This document shows positions 9,917 to 20,737 of a stretch of DNA of 64,000 nt, piece by piece. Position 1 is the first letter of the stretch. Every line of letters begins with the position of its first letter. The translations under genes were made by a program, and so were the position numbers. The stretch covers positions 241,085 through 305,084 of the forward strand of contig PBHD01000001.1 of NCBI GenBank assembly GCA_002719315.1. The letters are read 5' to 3'. Source of the DNA: Flavobacteriaceae bacterium. Lineage in GTDB: Bacteria > Bacteroidota > Bacteroidia > Flavobacteriales > Flavobacteriaceae. The notes under the pieces are model-generated. The model had not been told where the DNA came from. It searched no databases and was given only the letters and a program-made list of their open reading frames with translations.

Positions 9917-11035
9917 ATGAAATTTATTGTTTCAAGCTTTTCTCTATTAAAACAACTTCAAATTATAAGTGGAATAATAAACAATAATAATACATTACCT
10001 ATCCTAGATAATTTTTTGTTTGAAATAGAAAAAAACGAGCTTACAATAACTGCATCTGATCTTGAAAGCACCTTTTCAACAAAATTAAAAATAGAATCTA
10101 AAGAAATTGGAAAGATTGGATTACCTGCAAAACTATTATTAGATACCCTAAAAACATTTCCTGAACAACCGCTTACTTTTATTAAAACTGATAAAAACTC
10201 TTTTGATATTATTGCAAATAATGGTAAATATTCTTTAGCTTACATTAATGGAGAAGACTTTCCAAATCAAAATATTTTAAAAGATTTTAGTCAATTAACT
10301 TTGAAATCAAATGTGCTTTTAAATGCTATCAATTCAACTATTTTTGCTAGTGGAAATGATGATTTAAGACCTGTAATGAGTGGGGTGTTTTTTGAACTAA
10401 ATTCAAATTCAATAAATTTTGTTGCGACAGATGCGCATAAATTAGTAAAGTATACAAGAAATGATTCTAATGTAAGTGAAAATGCTGAATTTATAATGCC
10501 TAAAAAACCTTTGCAATTACTAAAAAATGTGTTGCAAGATAATGAAGATGAAGTGATAATTGAATACAATGAAACAAATGCTCAATTTAGTTTTAAGGAC
10601 TCTATTCTTATTTCAAGGCTAATTGATGGAAAATACCCAAATTATGAAGCAGTTATTCCTAAAGAAAATCCTAATGAGTTAACTATTGAAAAAAATATTT
10701 TTTTAAATTCTTTAAAAAGAGTTAGTATTTTTTCAAATAAAACAACTCATCAAATAAAATTAAAAATTACGGGGTCAATTCTCAATATTTCAGCTGAAGA
10801 TCTTGATTATAATAATAGTGCAGAAGAAACCTTAAATTGTGACTATAAAGGAGATGATATTCAAATTGGATTTAATTCAAGATTTTTGATTGAAATGTTA
10901 AACAATATTGATCAAGATGAAATTAAATTATTTATGTCGCTCCCAAATAGAGCTGGGATAATTAAACCTTCTAAAGAAAACTTAGATTCTGAAGAAATAA
11001 CAATGTTGGTAATGCCAGTAATGTTAAACGACTAA
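9917..11035 (+). CDS. dnaN: DNA polymerase III beta sliding clamp
   Basis: MKFIVSSFSLLKQLQIISGII...LPILDNFLFE; DDLRPVMSGVFFEL; ATDAHKL; DGKYPNYEAVIP; MLVMPVML. Confidence 0.96.
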   Translation: MKFIVSSFSLLKQLQIISGIINNNNTLPILDNFLFEIEKNELTITASDLESTFSTKLKIESKEIGKIGLPAKLLLDTLKTFPEQPLTFIKTDKNSFDIIANNGKYSLAYINGEDFPNQNILKDFSQLTLKSNVLLNAINSTIFASGNDDLRPVMSGVFFELNSNSINFVATDAHKLVKYTRNDSNVSENAEFIMPKKPLQLLKNVLQDNEDEVIIEYNETNAQFSFKDSILISRLIDGKYPNYEAVIPKENPNELTIEKNIFLNSLKRVSIFSNKTTHQIKLKITGSILNISAEDLDYNNSAEETLNCDYKGDDIQIGFNSRFLIEMLNNIDQDEIKLFMSLPNRAGIIKPSKENLDSEEITMLVMPVMLND

Positions 11036-11042
11036 ATAAATT

Positions 11043-12284
11043 TTATTTTACTTTTGTTTTTAACTTATATACTCCTCTTTTAAGCCTTTCTCTTATTTTA
11101 GAAAAAGCATCTAAAGTTTCATTAATATCTTCTTTTGTATGAGTTGCTGTAGGGATTAACCTCAACAAAATAAGTCCTTTTGGAATAACAGGGTATACTA
11201 CTATTGAGCAGAAAACGCCAAAATTTTCTCTCAAATCTTTTACCAAACTCATTGCTTCTGGAATACTTCCTTCAAGATAAACAGGAGTTACACAACTTTG
11301 AGTATTACCAATATTAAAACCATTATTCTTTAATCCGTTTTGTAACATTAGAACATTTTCCCACAACTTGTTTTTTAATTCAGGCCTACTTTTAAGAATA
11401 CTTAATCTTTTTAAAGCACCTATTACAAGTTGAGTTTGTAAAGACTTAGCAAACATTTGTGACCTCATATTATATTTTAAATAGTCAATAACTTCTTTCT
11501 CAGAAGCTATAAAAGCTCCAGTAGAAGCCATTGATTTTGCAAAAGTTGCGAAATAAACATCAATTTCATTCTGAATACCTTGTTCAAACCCAGTACCAGC
11601 TCCAGTTTTTCCTAATGTTCCAAAACCATGAGCATCATCTACTAAAAATCTAAAATTAAATTTTTTCTTTAATTCGCAAATTTCTTTTAAACAACCTTGC
11701 TCTCCCCTCATTCCAAAAACTCCTTCTGAAATAACAAGTATTCCACCACCCGTTTGCTCAATTATTTTTGAGGCTCTTATTAAATTTTTTTCAAGACTTA
11801 AAATATCGTTATGCTTATAAGTAAATCTTTTTCCTATATGAAGTCTTACTCCATCAACTATACAAGCGTGAGAATCAACATCATAAACTATAACATCATT
11901 TTTTCCAACCAATGCATCAATAGTAGACAAAATACCTTGGTAACCAAAATTTAATAAATATGCTGATTCCTTCTCAACAAATTGAGCTAACTCATTTTCA
12001 AGTTTTTCATGAAGATCCGTGTGTCCAGACATCATTCTGGCTCCCATAGGATAAGCAGAACCATAATCATATGCAGCTTTAAAATCTATTTCTCTAACTT
12101 CTGAAAGGTTTGACAATCCTAAATAGTCATTAATACTCCAAGTAATAACCTCTTTGCCTTTAAATTTCATTCTATTGCTTATTGGACCTTCTAATTTTGG
12201 AAAAACAAAATACCCTTCAGCTTGAGATGCCCACATTCCAAGAGGTCCTTTATTTTTATATATTCTGTCAAATAAATCTCTCAT
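11043..12284 (-). CDS. PLP-dependent alpha-oxoamine synthase family acyltransferase (candidate cysteate/serine fatty acyltransferase)
   Basis: [55 protein letters not shown] (PLP Lys region). Overlaps the upstream PLP enzyme by 4 bp. Confidence 0.83.
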   Translation of the reverse strand: MRDLFDRIYKNKGPLGMWASQAEGYFVFPKLEGPISNRMKFKGKEVITWSINDYLGLSNLSEVREIDFKAAYDYGSAYPMGARMMSGHTDLHEKLENELAQFVEKESAYLLNFGYQGILSTIDALVGKNDVIVYDVDSHACIVDGVRLHIGKRFTYKHNDILSLEKNLIRASKIIEQTGGGILVISEGVFGMRGEQGCLKEICELKKKFNFRFLVDDAHGFGTLGKTGAGTGFEQGIQNEIDVYFATFAKSMASTGAFIASEKEVIDYLKYNMRSQMFAKSLQTQLVIGALKRLSILKSRPELKNKLWENVLMLQNGLKNNGFNIGNTQSCVTPVYLEGSIPEAMSLVKDLRENFGVFCSIVVYPVIPKGLILLRLIPTATHTKEDINETLDAFSKIRERLKRGVYKLKTKVK

Positions 12285-13336
12285 TTTTTTTCAGAAGAAT
12301 TATCAATAAACTCAATTTTTTGACGGTGATTTTTAGATGAATTCATAAAACCTTGATTTTCCATCCAATTTTCATTGTAAATTTGACTCATATATCTAGA
12401 ACCATGATCAGGAAAAATAATAACAACCCTACTTTCATTATTAAAATATTTATTAGAATTTAACTGATAAAGAGCCTGCATTGCTGCTCCAGAAGTATAT
12501 CCGACTAGGATTCCTTCAGAACTTGTTACTTTTCTTGCTCGATGAGCACTTTCTTCATCAGAAACTTTTTCAAAATGGTCAATCAAATCAAAATATGTTG
12601 TTGAGGGAATTAAATTTTTTCCAATACCAGTTATTCTATATGGGTATATTTCATTTAAATCTAATTCTTTTGTTTCATGAAATTTTTTTAAAACTGAACC
12701 ATAAGCATCTACTCCAATTATTTTAATCTCTGGGTTTTTTTCTTTTAAAAATTTAGCACAACCTGAAATAGTTCCTCCAGTACCACTACATGCAACTAAA
12801 TGGGTGATTTCACCACTAGTTTGCTCCCATATTTCTTTTCCTGTAGTCATATAGTGTGCTTCTGTATTCAAATCGTTAAAATATTGATTTATGTATATAG
12901 AGTCTTTTATTTCATTATTAAGTCTTTTAGCAACTTGATAGTAAGATCTAGGATCTTGTGGAGAGACGTTAGCAGGACAAACATAAATTGTTGCTCCCAT
13001 TGCTCTTAACATATCAATTTTATCCGTAGAAGATTTAGATGTAACTGCTAAAACACATTCATATCCTTTAATTATTGATACCATAGCTAAGCTAAAGCCG
13101 GTGTTTCCTGATGTAGTTTCTATTATAGTTGATCCTGGTTTTAAAATACCATTTTTTTCAAGTTTTTCAATTATATAAAGAGAAATTCTATCTTTACTTG
13201 AGTGTCCAGGATTATAAGCCTCATATTTGGCAAAATACTTGCCACTAAAGTTTTTAACAGACTTATTTAACTTAATTAAAGGAGTTTTGCCTATCATCTG
13301 CAGAACATTTTGATAGACAGATTTGTTATTTTTCAT
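12281..13336 (-). CDS. Cysteine synthase/CBS-family PLP beta-replacement enzyme (candidate cysteate synthase)
   Basis: [29 protein letters not shown] (PLP Lys), [30 protein letters not shown]. Confidence 0.85.
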   Translation of the reverse strand: MKNNKSVYQNVLQMIGKTPLIKLNKSVKNFSGKYFAKYEAYNPGHSSKDRISLYIIEKLEKNGILKPGSTIIETTSGNTGFSLAMVSIIKGYECVLAVTSKSSTDKIDMLRAMGATIYVCPANVSPQDPRSYYQVAKRLNNEIKDSIYINQYFNDLNTEAHYMTTGKEIWEQTSGEITHLVACSGTGGTISGCAKFLKEKNPEIKIIGVDAYGSVLKKFHETKELDLNEIYPYRITGIGKNLIPSTTYFDLIDHFEKVSDEESAHRARKVTSSEGILVGYTSGAAMQALYQLNSNKYFNNESRVVIIFPDHGSRYMSQIYNENWMENQGFMNSSKNHRQKIEFIDNSSEKK

Positions 13337-13383
13337 ATAACAGTTTTTCTCTCTTAAAAACGCACAAATTTAAAAAAAATTAT

Positions 13384-15522
13384 TTAGTTATTAATTCCTT
13401 CTAAACTAAGTAAAAAAGAATATTTTTCTGCTATTTCATAAATGGAACTATACCTTCCTGAAGCCCCACTATGTCCAGCTTTCATATTAGTTTTAAAAAA
13501 AAGTAGATTATCATCAGTTTTAAATTCTCTTAATTTTGCCACCCACTTTGCAGGTTCCCAATATTGAACTTGTGAATCATGATAACCTGCTGTAACAAAT
13601 AAATTTGGATATCTTTTCTTTTCAATATTGTCGTATGGAGAATAAGATTTCATATAATCATAATATTTTTTATTATTAGGATTACCCCATTCATCATACT
13701 CAGAGGTTGTTAAAGGAATCTTATCGTCCAACATAGTAGTTATTACATCTACAAATGGAACTGAAGCAATAACACTAGAATATAACTCAGGATTTTTATT
13801 AAGAACAACTCCCATTAATAGCCCTCCAGCAGAACCACCGTATGCATGTAGATTATTTTCGCTTGTATATTTATTTTCAATTAAAAATTTTGAGCAGTCA
13901 ATAAAATCATTAAATGTATTCCATTTTTTTAGAAGCTTTCCTCCTTCGTACCAATTTCTACCTAAATACTCACTTCCTCTAATATGAGAAATTGCAAAAA
14001 TAAATCCTCTGTTCAAAAGAGTTAATCTTGTAGAAGAAAATGACGGGTCAATAGTTGATCCATATGAACCATAACCGTATTGTAACAATGGGTTTTTGCC
14101 ATTTAATCTAATTCCTTTTTTATGTACAATTGAAATAGGAATTTTTAAACCATCTCTTGAATTGGCCCATATTCTTTTTTCAATATAATTTGATTCATTA
14201 AATGTTTTATCTAAGACTTTGTTTTTCTTTAAAACTTTTTTTGATTTTTTTAAAACATCATATTCATAAACAGTTCTTGGTGAAACAAGTGAACTAAAAA
14301 TATATCTTAATTTATTTGAATTAAATTGAGGATTATAACCAACATATGAGGAGTAAGTTTCTCCTTTCATTGGAATATAATAATCGTCAAAACTATTATT
14401 CCAACTTTTTACAAGAAGTTTATTTAATCCATTTCTTCTTTCGGATATTATATAAAAGTTATCAAAAACATCAATGTCCTCAATTAATATATCTTCTTGA
14501 TGATCTATGAAATTTTCCCAATTTGCAATACCGGGATTTTTAATTGAAGTTTTTACAATCTTGTTGTTAAAAGAATTATCATGGTTTGTCAATATATAAA
14601 AATTGTTTTTATAATGTTTCACATCATACTCAAGTCCATTAATTCTAGATTGTATAAGATTAAATTTGTTTAATGGTTTACTTGAATTTAAATATCGATG
14701 TTCAGATGTTAATGTACTATATGAAGAAATAAAAATAAATTTCCTAGATTTAGAACTACTTACATAAGTAGAATACGTAGAATCTTTTTCATGATATACT
14801 AAAAACTCTTTTTTTCTGTCATTTATATTACGCCTATAAATCTTTTCGGTTCTTAATGTTTTAGGATTTTTTTTTACATAAAAAAAATGTTTACTATCTG
14901 CAGCCCATGCACTACCTCCACTGGTATTTTTAATCGAAAAATTTAATGATTTTTTAGTTTTAAGATCTTTAACATACATTGAATACTTTCTTCTTGAATT
15001 AACATCTATTGCATAAATGACTTTTGTGTTATCAGGGCTAACATTAATTCCTACTAAACTAAAGTAATCATAACCTTTTGCCATTTCATTGCAGTCAAAT
15101 AATATTTCTTCTTTTGAATTAAGTGATTCTTTTTTCCTTGTGTAGATTGGGTATTCTTTTCCTTTTTCATATCTAGTTATGTACCAATAATCATTATAAA
15201 AATATGGAGCTGAAGTATCGTTTTTTTTAATTCTACTTTTCATCTCAAGAAACAGATTTTCTTTAAACTCTTTTTGATTTTTAGTCTGGTTTTTATAATA
15301 ATTGTTTTCCTTTTCTAAATATTCAATAACGTCCTTATCATCTCTATTTTTTAACCAGAAATAATTATCTTCTCTAGTATAGTTATGTTCTTTGTGAATA
15401 ACTTTTATTTTTTTTGCAAATGGAATATTATTCATGTTTTTTTGTTTTGGGTCAATTTCAAATAAATTACAAGAGAATATAATTGTAAGAAAAAAAAAGG
15501 TGGCAAAAATTTTTTTAATCAA
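13384..15522 (-). CDS. S9 prolyl oligopeptidase family (oligopeptidase B-like) lipoprotein
   Basis: Lipobox-like FFLTIIFSC; DNYFWLKNRDD; GGSAGGLLMG nucleophile elbow; C-terminal KAGHSGASGR. Confidence 0.9.
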   Translation of the reverse strand: MIKKIFATFFFLTIIFSCNLFEIDPKQKNMNNIPFAKKIKVIHKEHNYTREDNYFWLKNRDDKDVIEYLEKENNYYKNQTKNQKEFKENLFLEMKSRIKKNDTSAPYFYNDYWYITRYEKGKEYPIYTRKKESLNSKEEILFDCNEMAKGYDYFSLVGINVSPDNTKVIYAIDVNSRRKYSMYVKDLKTKKSLNFSIKNTSGGSAWAADSKHFFYVKKNPKTLRTEKIYRRNINDRKKEFLVYHEKDSTYSTYVSSSKSRKFIFISSYSTLTSEHRYLNSSKPLNKFNLIQSRINGLEYDVKHYKNNFYILTNHDNSFNNKIVKTSIKNPGIANWENFIDHQEDILIEDIDVFDNFYIISERRNGLNKLLVKSWNNSFDDYYIPMKGETYSSYVGYNPQFNSNKLRYIFSSLVSPRTVYEYDVLKKSKKVLKKNKVLDKTFNESNYIEKRIWANSRDGLKIPISIVHKKGIRLNGKNPLLQYGYGSYGSTIDPSFSSTRLTLLNRGFIFAISHIRGSEYLGRNWYEGGKLLKKWNTFNDFIDCSKFLIENKYTSENNLHAYGGSAGGLLMGVVLNKNPELYSSVIASVPFVDVITTMLDDKIPLTTSEYDEWGNPNNKKYYDYMKSYSPYDNIEKKRYPNLFVTAGYHDSQVQYWEPAKWVAKLREFKTDDNLLFFKTNMKAGHSGASGRYSSIYEIAEKYSFLLSLEGINN

Positions 15523-15526
15523 TGTT

Positions 15527-16552
15527 TTAAAATTTAATTTTTTTAATTGTTGACAAAAAATAATTATGATGATTATCAGTATAATCTCTATGAGTCACAA
15601 TTCTTAACTTATTATTACCAAGAGAGATTATAAAAATATTATTTTCTTTCATTTTGTTTATAAAATAATTTTGATCAATTTCTTCAATTAAAGAAAATAT
15701 AATAATATTAGTTGAAACTGGTTCAACCTTCTTTATGAAATTTAACTTTTCAAGAACATTTCCAATTTCTTTAGCTTTTATATGATCTTTTTTTAAATCT
15801 TCAATTTGATTTTCAATTGCAAAAATTGCTGCAGAGGCTAAATATCCACTCTGTCTCATTCCACCTCCTAAAATTTTTCTAATTCTTAAAGCTTTATTGA
15901 TTTTTTCCTCATTTCCTACTAAAATTGATCCTACTGGACACCCTAGTCCTTTTGAAAAACAAAGTGAAATAGTATCAAAAATATCTCCATAATCATTTGT
16001 TTTTAGATCTGTTTCCACTAAAGCATTCCATAACCTTGCACCATCCAAATGAAGCATTATATTATGTTTATCACATAAAGTTTTAATTTTTGTTATTTCA
16101 TTAAAATCATATATTGATCCTCCCCCCTTATTAGTTGTATTTTCTAAACAAACTAAAGTGGTCTTCGGACTATGATAAAAATCAGGTTTATTAATATTTT
16201 TTTCTATTTGTTCAGAAGATATTCTGCCTCGATCTCCTCTAATTAACTTACATGATACACCTGAATTAAAACTTGCACCACCTCCTTCATAATTATAAAT
16301 ATGTGAAAAATGATCACATATTAACTCATCTCCAGGTTCAGTGTTAATTTTAATTGCAACCTGATTTGTCATTGTTCCTGAAGGAAAAAATAAAGCAGAA
16401 GATTTATTAAACTTTTTAGCGATTATTTCTTCTAATTTATTAACTGAAGGATCCTCTTTAAAAACATCATCTCCAACTTGAGCATTTAGCATTGCATCAA
16501 GCATTCCTTTTGATGGTTTTGTTACAGTATCGCTTATTAAATTAACTTTCAT
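15527..16552 (-). CDS. Low-specificity threonine aldolase / beta-eliminating lyase
   Basis: LISDTVTKPSKGMLDAML.AQVGDDVFKEDPSV, FFPSGTMTNQVA, HLDGARLWNA, CFSKGLGCPVGSI. Start moved from 16657 to the Met at 16552. Confidence 0.9.
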   Translation of the reverse strand: MKVNLISDTVTKPSKGMLDAMLNAQVGDDVFKEDPSVNKLEEIIAKKFNKSSALFFPSGTMTNQVAIKINTEPGDELICDHFSHIYNYEGGGASFNSGVSCKLIRGDRGRISSEQIEKNINKPDFYHSPKTTLVCLENTTNKGGGSIYDFNEITKIKTLCDKHNIMLHLDGARLWNALVETDLKTNDYGDIFDTISLCFSKGLGCPVGSILVGNEEKINKALRIRKILGGGMRQSGYLASAAIFAIENQIEDLKKDHIKAKEIGNVLEKLNFIKKVEPVSTNIIIFSLIEEIDQNYFINKMKENNIFIISLGNNKLRIVTHRDYTDNHHNYFLSTIKKIKF

Positions 16553-16553
16553 A

Positions 16554-18962
16554 TTAATAATCACAAGAAAAATTTCCAATTGGAGATCCGTCAGGCATTC
16601 TGTTACTAGGATTTGGTTTAAAGTAACTAGGGTTGTTAAAATATTTTTGAATCTCATTACGATAATAGTTACTATATACTGAATCTTCTTTATCAGCTAA
16701 AAAATTATCTAAAGATTCAAGTTTTGAAAAAATTATTGCTTTTATTTCTGGATAAGCTTTTGGATTTTGACCTAGACTAAAAATATTTTTCAAAATGTTG
16801 TGTTTTACCACTTCATTAATTTGTCTATTATGATTATCACTATATCTTTTTTTAAAACTTACAGCAAAAAGACTTTCTAAAACTTCTTCAAAAGACAACT
16901 GGCCAACTTCAAATCCTGACTGCTGAATCAATCTAGATACTCTTTCAGGGTTCAATAAAAGTTCCAATAAATTATCTGATAAAGTATTTGCTGAACCAAT
17001 AAAATCAAATACTACTCCTGTTTGTGTTAAAAAATTTTCACGAGTAATTTTTGATCCAAATGCTTTAGGAAAAAGTATTTTTCTTAAATTATTTGGAAAT
17101 TTTAATTTTTCAGGTGTAAGTAATTGAATAAAATTATTTAAAGCCTCTCTTTGTTTAACTTTATCAATTGTTTTAATCTCGTATTTTATATTTCCTTTTA
17201 CAGCATAATCATAATCAAATCCAGCAATTAGCTTGACAACAGCCTCTGATTGATATCTATGCAATAAATATATTGGAACAATAATGTCTTGCAGGTTTGA
17301 ATACGGTTCTCCTTTTTTTAAATGATCTAAAGAAATATTTTGCAGGGCTATATCTCTTACTTTCATTATTTTTTTCAACTCAATTATAGCATCTTCTCCA
17401 TTATCCCATAAATGAGCTAAAGGATGAGAACTTCCTTTTGGTCTTGAATCTTTATCACTAATAAAACGGAGATTATTTTTGTATGCATTTTCTAAAATCT
17501 TATTTAACTCTATATTTTCATCTTCTGATTCATCAAATTCCGAATATGAGTAGGCAACACTAACTTTGTCCCATTCTCCAATTCCTGAAGAATATGCATT
17601 TTTAATGTCAATTTTATTGTTCTTTATATTTATAATTGGATGAGGATAATCCATTACAGATGAATTTTTATTAGAACTAGCTAAAAAATTATGAGAAAAT
17701 CCTAAAGTATGACCAATTTCATGAGCTGACAATTGTTTTATTCTTGAAAGGGCCATATCTAATGCAATCTTTTCTTTGTTACCTGTCGATTTATACGGAG
17801 CCTCTAATAAACCAATTGCAATCATAAAATCCTGCCTAATTCTCAAGCTTCCAAGGCTGACATGGCCTTTTATAATCTCTCCAGTTCTAGGATCAACCAC
17901 AGATGAACCATAACTCCATCCTCTTGTTGATCTATGAACCCACTGTATTACATTATATCTTATATCTAATGGATCTACATTTTTTGGTAAAATTTTTATT
18001 TTAAATGCGTTTTTAAAACCTATTTTTTCAAAAGCTTCATTCCACCATTCACCTCCTTCAATTAATGCAGATCTAACTGGTTCAGGCACTCCATTATCCA
18101 AATAATAAATTATAGGTTTTAAGGGTTCACTTAAAGTTAAGTTTTTATCTTTTTTAATTAATCTATGTCTTAAGATATATTGCTTTAATGTTTTTTCAGT
18201 GACTGGTGATGCATAGTCAAAAAAACTTATTGAATTAGCTCCAGATCTGGGGTCAAAGATTCTAGGTGAATATTTATTATCAGGTAATGCTATAAAAGAG
18301 TGATGCTGAAAAACAGTTAAATTGTTTGAAGATGGTGTAACCGACTTTATAAAATTTCCTTCAGCATTTCCAACAAAAGTTAATAATACATCAAATTCAA
18401 TATTTTTTTCAAAAGCTTTAGTTCGATCCAAATTTATGGATGACATAGATTTATCAATAATATATTCTCCTTGATTTCTATCAACTAATCTTTGTGTTAT
18501 TCCATGTCTGTCTTTCAATAAAAAAGGGGTTATATCAATTTTATATGAACCGTTTTTATAATCAATTATTTTAAAACCGTGTAAAACAGACTTAGCAAAA
18601 GCCTCATTAACTGATTTTTTTTCTAACGGATTATTTGTTTCTGCAATATATTTTAAATTCGGTTCTATTAACAAAAGTTTATTTCCTGTTTTTTTAAAAA
18701 AAACTATTTTTCTTACACCTAATTGACCTCTATCAAGGCCTATATCATTACTTCCTATTCCTTGACTTAAAGCGCTTACATACAAAAATTGTTTATTCAA
18801 AGAATTTACCTCCAAATAAATTCTGTCTTTATTTTCAGAATATGAAAAATTAAAAAAACCTTTAAAATTAATTAAGTTATTATTGCTTTCTTTTATTTTA
18901 TTTTGAGCAAACGATAAATTAATAATAAATAAAAAGATAGAAAAATTTATAAATTTTATCAT
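16554..18962 (-). CDS. Secreted zinc-dependent metalloprotease (DUF5117/DUF5118-type)
   Basis: Signal peptide; zinc motif HEIGHTLGFSHNF; SVMDYPHP Met-turn-like. Confidence 0.87.
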   Translation of the reverse strand: MIKFINFSIFLFIINLSFAQNKIKESNNNLINFKGFFNFSYSENKDRIYLEVNSLNKQFLYVSALSQGIGSNDIGLDRGQLGVRKIVFFKKTGNKLLLIEPNLKYIAETNNPLEKKSVNEAFAKSVLHGFKIIDYKNGSYKIDITPFLLKDRHGITQRLVDRNQGEYIIDKSMSSINLDRTKAFEKNIEFDVLLTFVGNAEGNFIKSVTPSSNNLTVFQHHSFIALPDNKYSPRIFDPRSGANSISFFDYASPVTEKTLKQYILRHRLIKKDKNLTLSEPLKPIIYYLDNGVPEPVRSALIEGGEWWNEAFEKIGFKNAFKIKILPKNVDPLDIRYNVIQWVHRSTRGWSYGSSVVDPRTGEIIKGHVSLGSLRIRQDFMIAIGLLEAPYKSTGNKEKIALDMALSRIKQLSAHEIGHTLGFSHNFLASSNKNSSVMDYPHPIINIKNNKIDIKNAYSSGIGEWDKVSVAYSYSEFDESEDENIELNKILENAYKNNLRFISDKDSRPKGSSHPLAHLWDNGEDAIIELKKIMKVRDIALQNISLDHLKKGEPYSNLQDIIVPIYLLHRYQSEAVVKLIAGFDYDYAVKGNIKYEIKTIDKVKQREALNNFIQLLTPEKLKFPNNLRKILFPKAFGSKITRENFLTQTGVVFDFIGSANTLSDNLLELLLNPERVSRLIQQSGFEVGQLSFEEVLESLFAVSFKKRYSDNHNRQINEVVKHNILKNIFSLGQNPKAYPEIKAIIFSKLESLDNFLADKEDSVYSNYYRNEIQKYFNNPSYFKPNPSNRMPDGSPIGNFSCDY

Positions 18963-19032
18963 AAAATCTTTTTAAAGTTCCTTCAATATTAAAGAAAAAA
19001 ATATATATATTCAATTAACTATATTTGAAAAA

Positions 19033-20122
19033 ATGATTTCAACAGATAATTATAAAAATTTAATTGATCGCCATGGTGCGTTAAGGAGGTATCTTTGACA
19101 TAGATTCAAAAATTATTGAACTAAAAAATAAAGAAGAAATAACATCTGATCCATTATTTTGGAATGATAAAAAAAATGCTGAAAAAAACCTCAAAGCTAT
19201 AAGTTACTTAAAACAATGGATTGATCAATTTAATGAAATTACTTCTAAACTTGAAGATCTAGAAGTTTTATTTGAATTTCAAAAAAATGGAGAATTAGAA
19301 TATTCAGAATTAGAAGAAAGTTATAATACAGCATTAGAATTAATTGAGTCATTAGAATATAGAAATATGTTGTCTAATGAGGGTGATGATCTGTTTGCTG
19401 TGCTTCAAATAACTTCTGGAGCCGGAGGTACCGAAAGTTGTGATTGGTCTGAAATGCTAATGAGAATGTATATTATGTGGGCAGAAAAAAAAGGATTTAA
19501 AATAAAAGAGCTAAATAATCAACCGGGCGACGTAGCTGGGATTAAAACGGTAACATTACAAATTGATGGGGCATATGCTTTTGGATGGTTAAAAGGAGAA
19601 AATGGTGTGCACAGACTTGTTCGTATTTCTCCTTTTGATAGTAATGCCAAAAGACATACTTCTTTTGCTTCTGTATATGTATATCCATTAGTAGATGAAG
19701 ATATTGAAATTGAAATTTTATCTTCTGACATTACATGGGAGACTATGAGGTCAAGTGGCGCTGGTGGGCAGAGTGTTAATAAAATAGAAACAGCAGTAAG
19801 ATTAAAACATAAACCTTCAGGTATCGTTATAGAAAATTCTGAAACTAGATCTCAACTAGAAAATAAAAATAAAGCTCTACAGCTTCTAAAATCACAACTT
19901 TATGAAATTGAATTGCAAAAAAAAATGAAAGAAAGAGATAAAATAGAAGACTCTAAAATGAAAATTGAATGGGGATCTCAAATTAGAAACTATGTTATGC
20001 ATCCATACAAGCTTGTCAAAGATGTAAGAACCCAAAAAGAAATAAAGGATGTTGAAAGTATAATGAATGGAAACATAGATCCTTTTTTAAAATCATATTT
20101 AATGATGAAAGGTAATAATTAA
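19033..20122 (+). CDS. prfB: Peptide chain release factor 2, with +1 programmed frameshift at in-frame TGA 19096..19098
   Basis: Frame 0: MISTDNYKNLIDRHGALRRYL-TGA; +1 frame: DIDSKIIELKNK... continuing into MLSNEGDD. SPF tripeptide (RISPFDSNAKRHTSF) and GGQ (GAGGQSVNKIE). Confidence 0.96.
19084..19099 (+). promoter_or_regulatory. RF2 recoding site: SD-like AGGAGG directly followed by TAT CTT TGA C
   Basis: AGGAGGTATCTTTGAC closely matches the E. coli recoding site AGGGGGTATCTTTGAC. Confidence 0.93.
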
Positions 20123-20131
20123 ATTTATAAA

Positions 20132-20737
20132 ATGATAAAGAATATAATTTTTGATCTAGGAGGAGTATTGATTGACTGGAACCCAGAATACGTATATTTA
20201 GATGTTTTTAAAGGAAATAAAAAAAAGATGAATTGGTTTTTTAAGACTATTTGTACTGAGGAATGGAATTTAAATCAAGATGCAGGATATCCATTAGAAA
20301 AAGCAACTAACGATTTGATAAAATTACACCCAAATTATAAAAGTTATATTGAGATGTATTACGGAAGATGGGAAGACATGTTAGGTGGTGAAATTAAAAA
20401 AAGTGTGTGGATTCTTAAAAAATTGATTTTAAAATTTAAAGTTTATGCCCTCACTAATTGGAGTGCAGAAACTTTTCCAGTTGCTCTAAATAGATTTAAA
20501 TTTTTAGAATCATTTAATGATATAATTGTTTCTGGAAAAGAAAAATTAATTAAACCTGATCCAAAAATATTTGAGTTAGCAATTATTAGATTTAAAATAA
20601 AACCAAGTGAAACACTATTTATTGATGATAACTTAAATAATATAATTTCTGCAAATAATATGAACTTTATTACTCATCATTTTAAGAATCCTGAACAATT
20701 ACTTATTGATTTAAACAGAAAAGGAATTAAATTCTAA
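20132..20737 (+). CDS. HAD family hydrolase
   Basis: IIFDLGGVLIDWNPEYVY; LTNWSAETF; KPDPKIFELA; LFIDDNLNNI. Confidence 0.92.
   Translation: MIKNIIFDLGGVLIDWNPEYVYLDVFKGNKKKMNWFFKTICTEEWNLNQDAGYPLEKATNDLIKLHPNYKSYIEMYYGRWEDMLGGEIKKSVWILKKLILKFKVYALTNWSAETFPVALNRFKFLESFNDIIVSGKEKLIKPDPKIFELAIIRFKIKPSETLFIDDNLNNIISANNMNFITHHFKNPEQLLIDLNRKGIKF

Noticed and set aside
10291-10569. Antisense ORF inside dnaN
   Set aside because: Lies fully within a well-supported CDS on the opposite strand; composition is typical of a reverse-complement reading of AT-rich coding DNA.
12481-13009. Plus-strand ORFs (81 and 69 aa) inside the CBS-like gene
   Set aside because: Complete overlap with a confident gene; low-complexity Leu/Phe/Cys-rich shadow ORFs.
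16450-16657. Long overlap between the threonine aldolase ORF and the metalloprotease ORF
   Set aside because: Track start is too early; the Met at 16552 removes the overlap and matches the conserved N-terminus.
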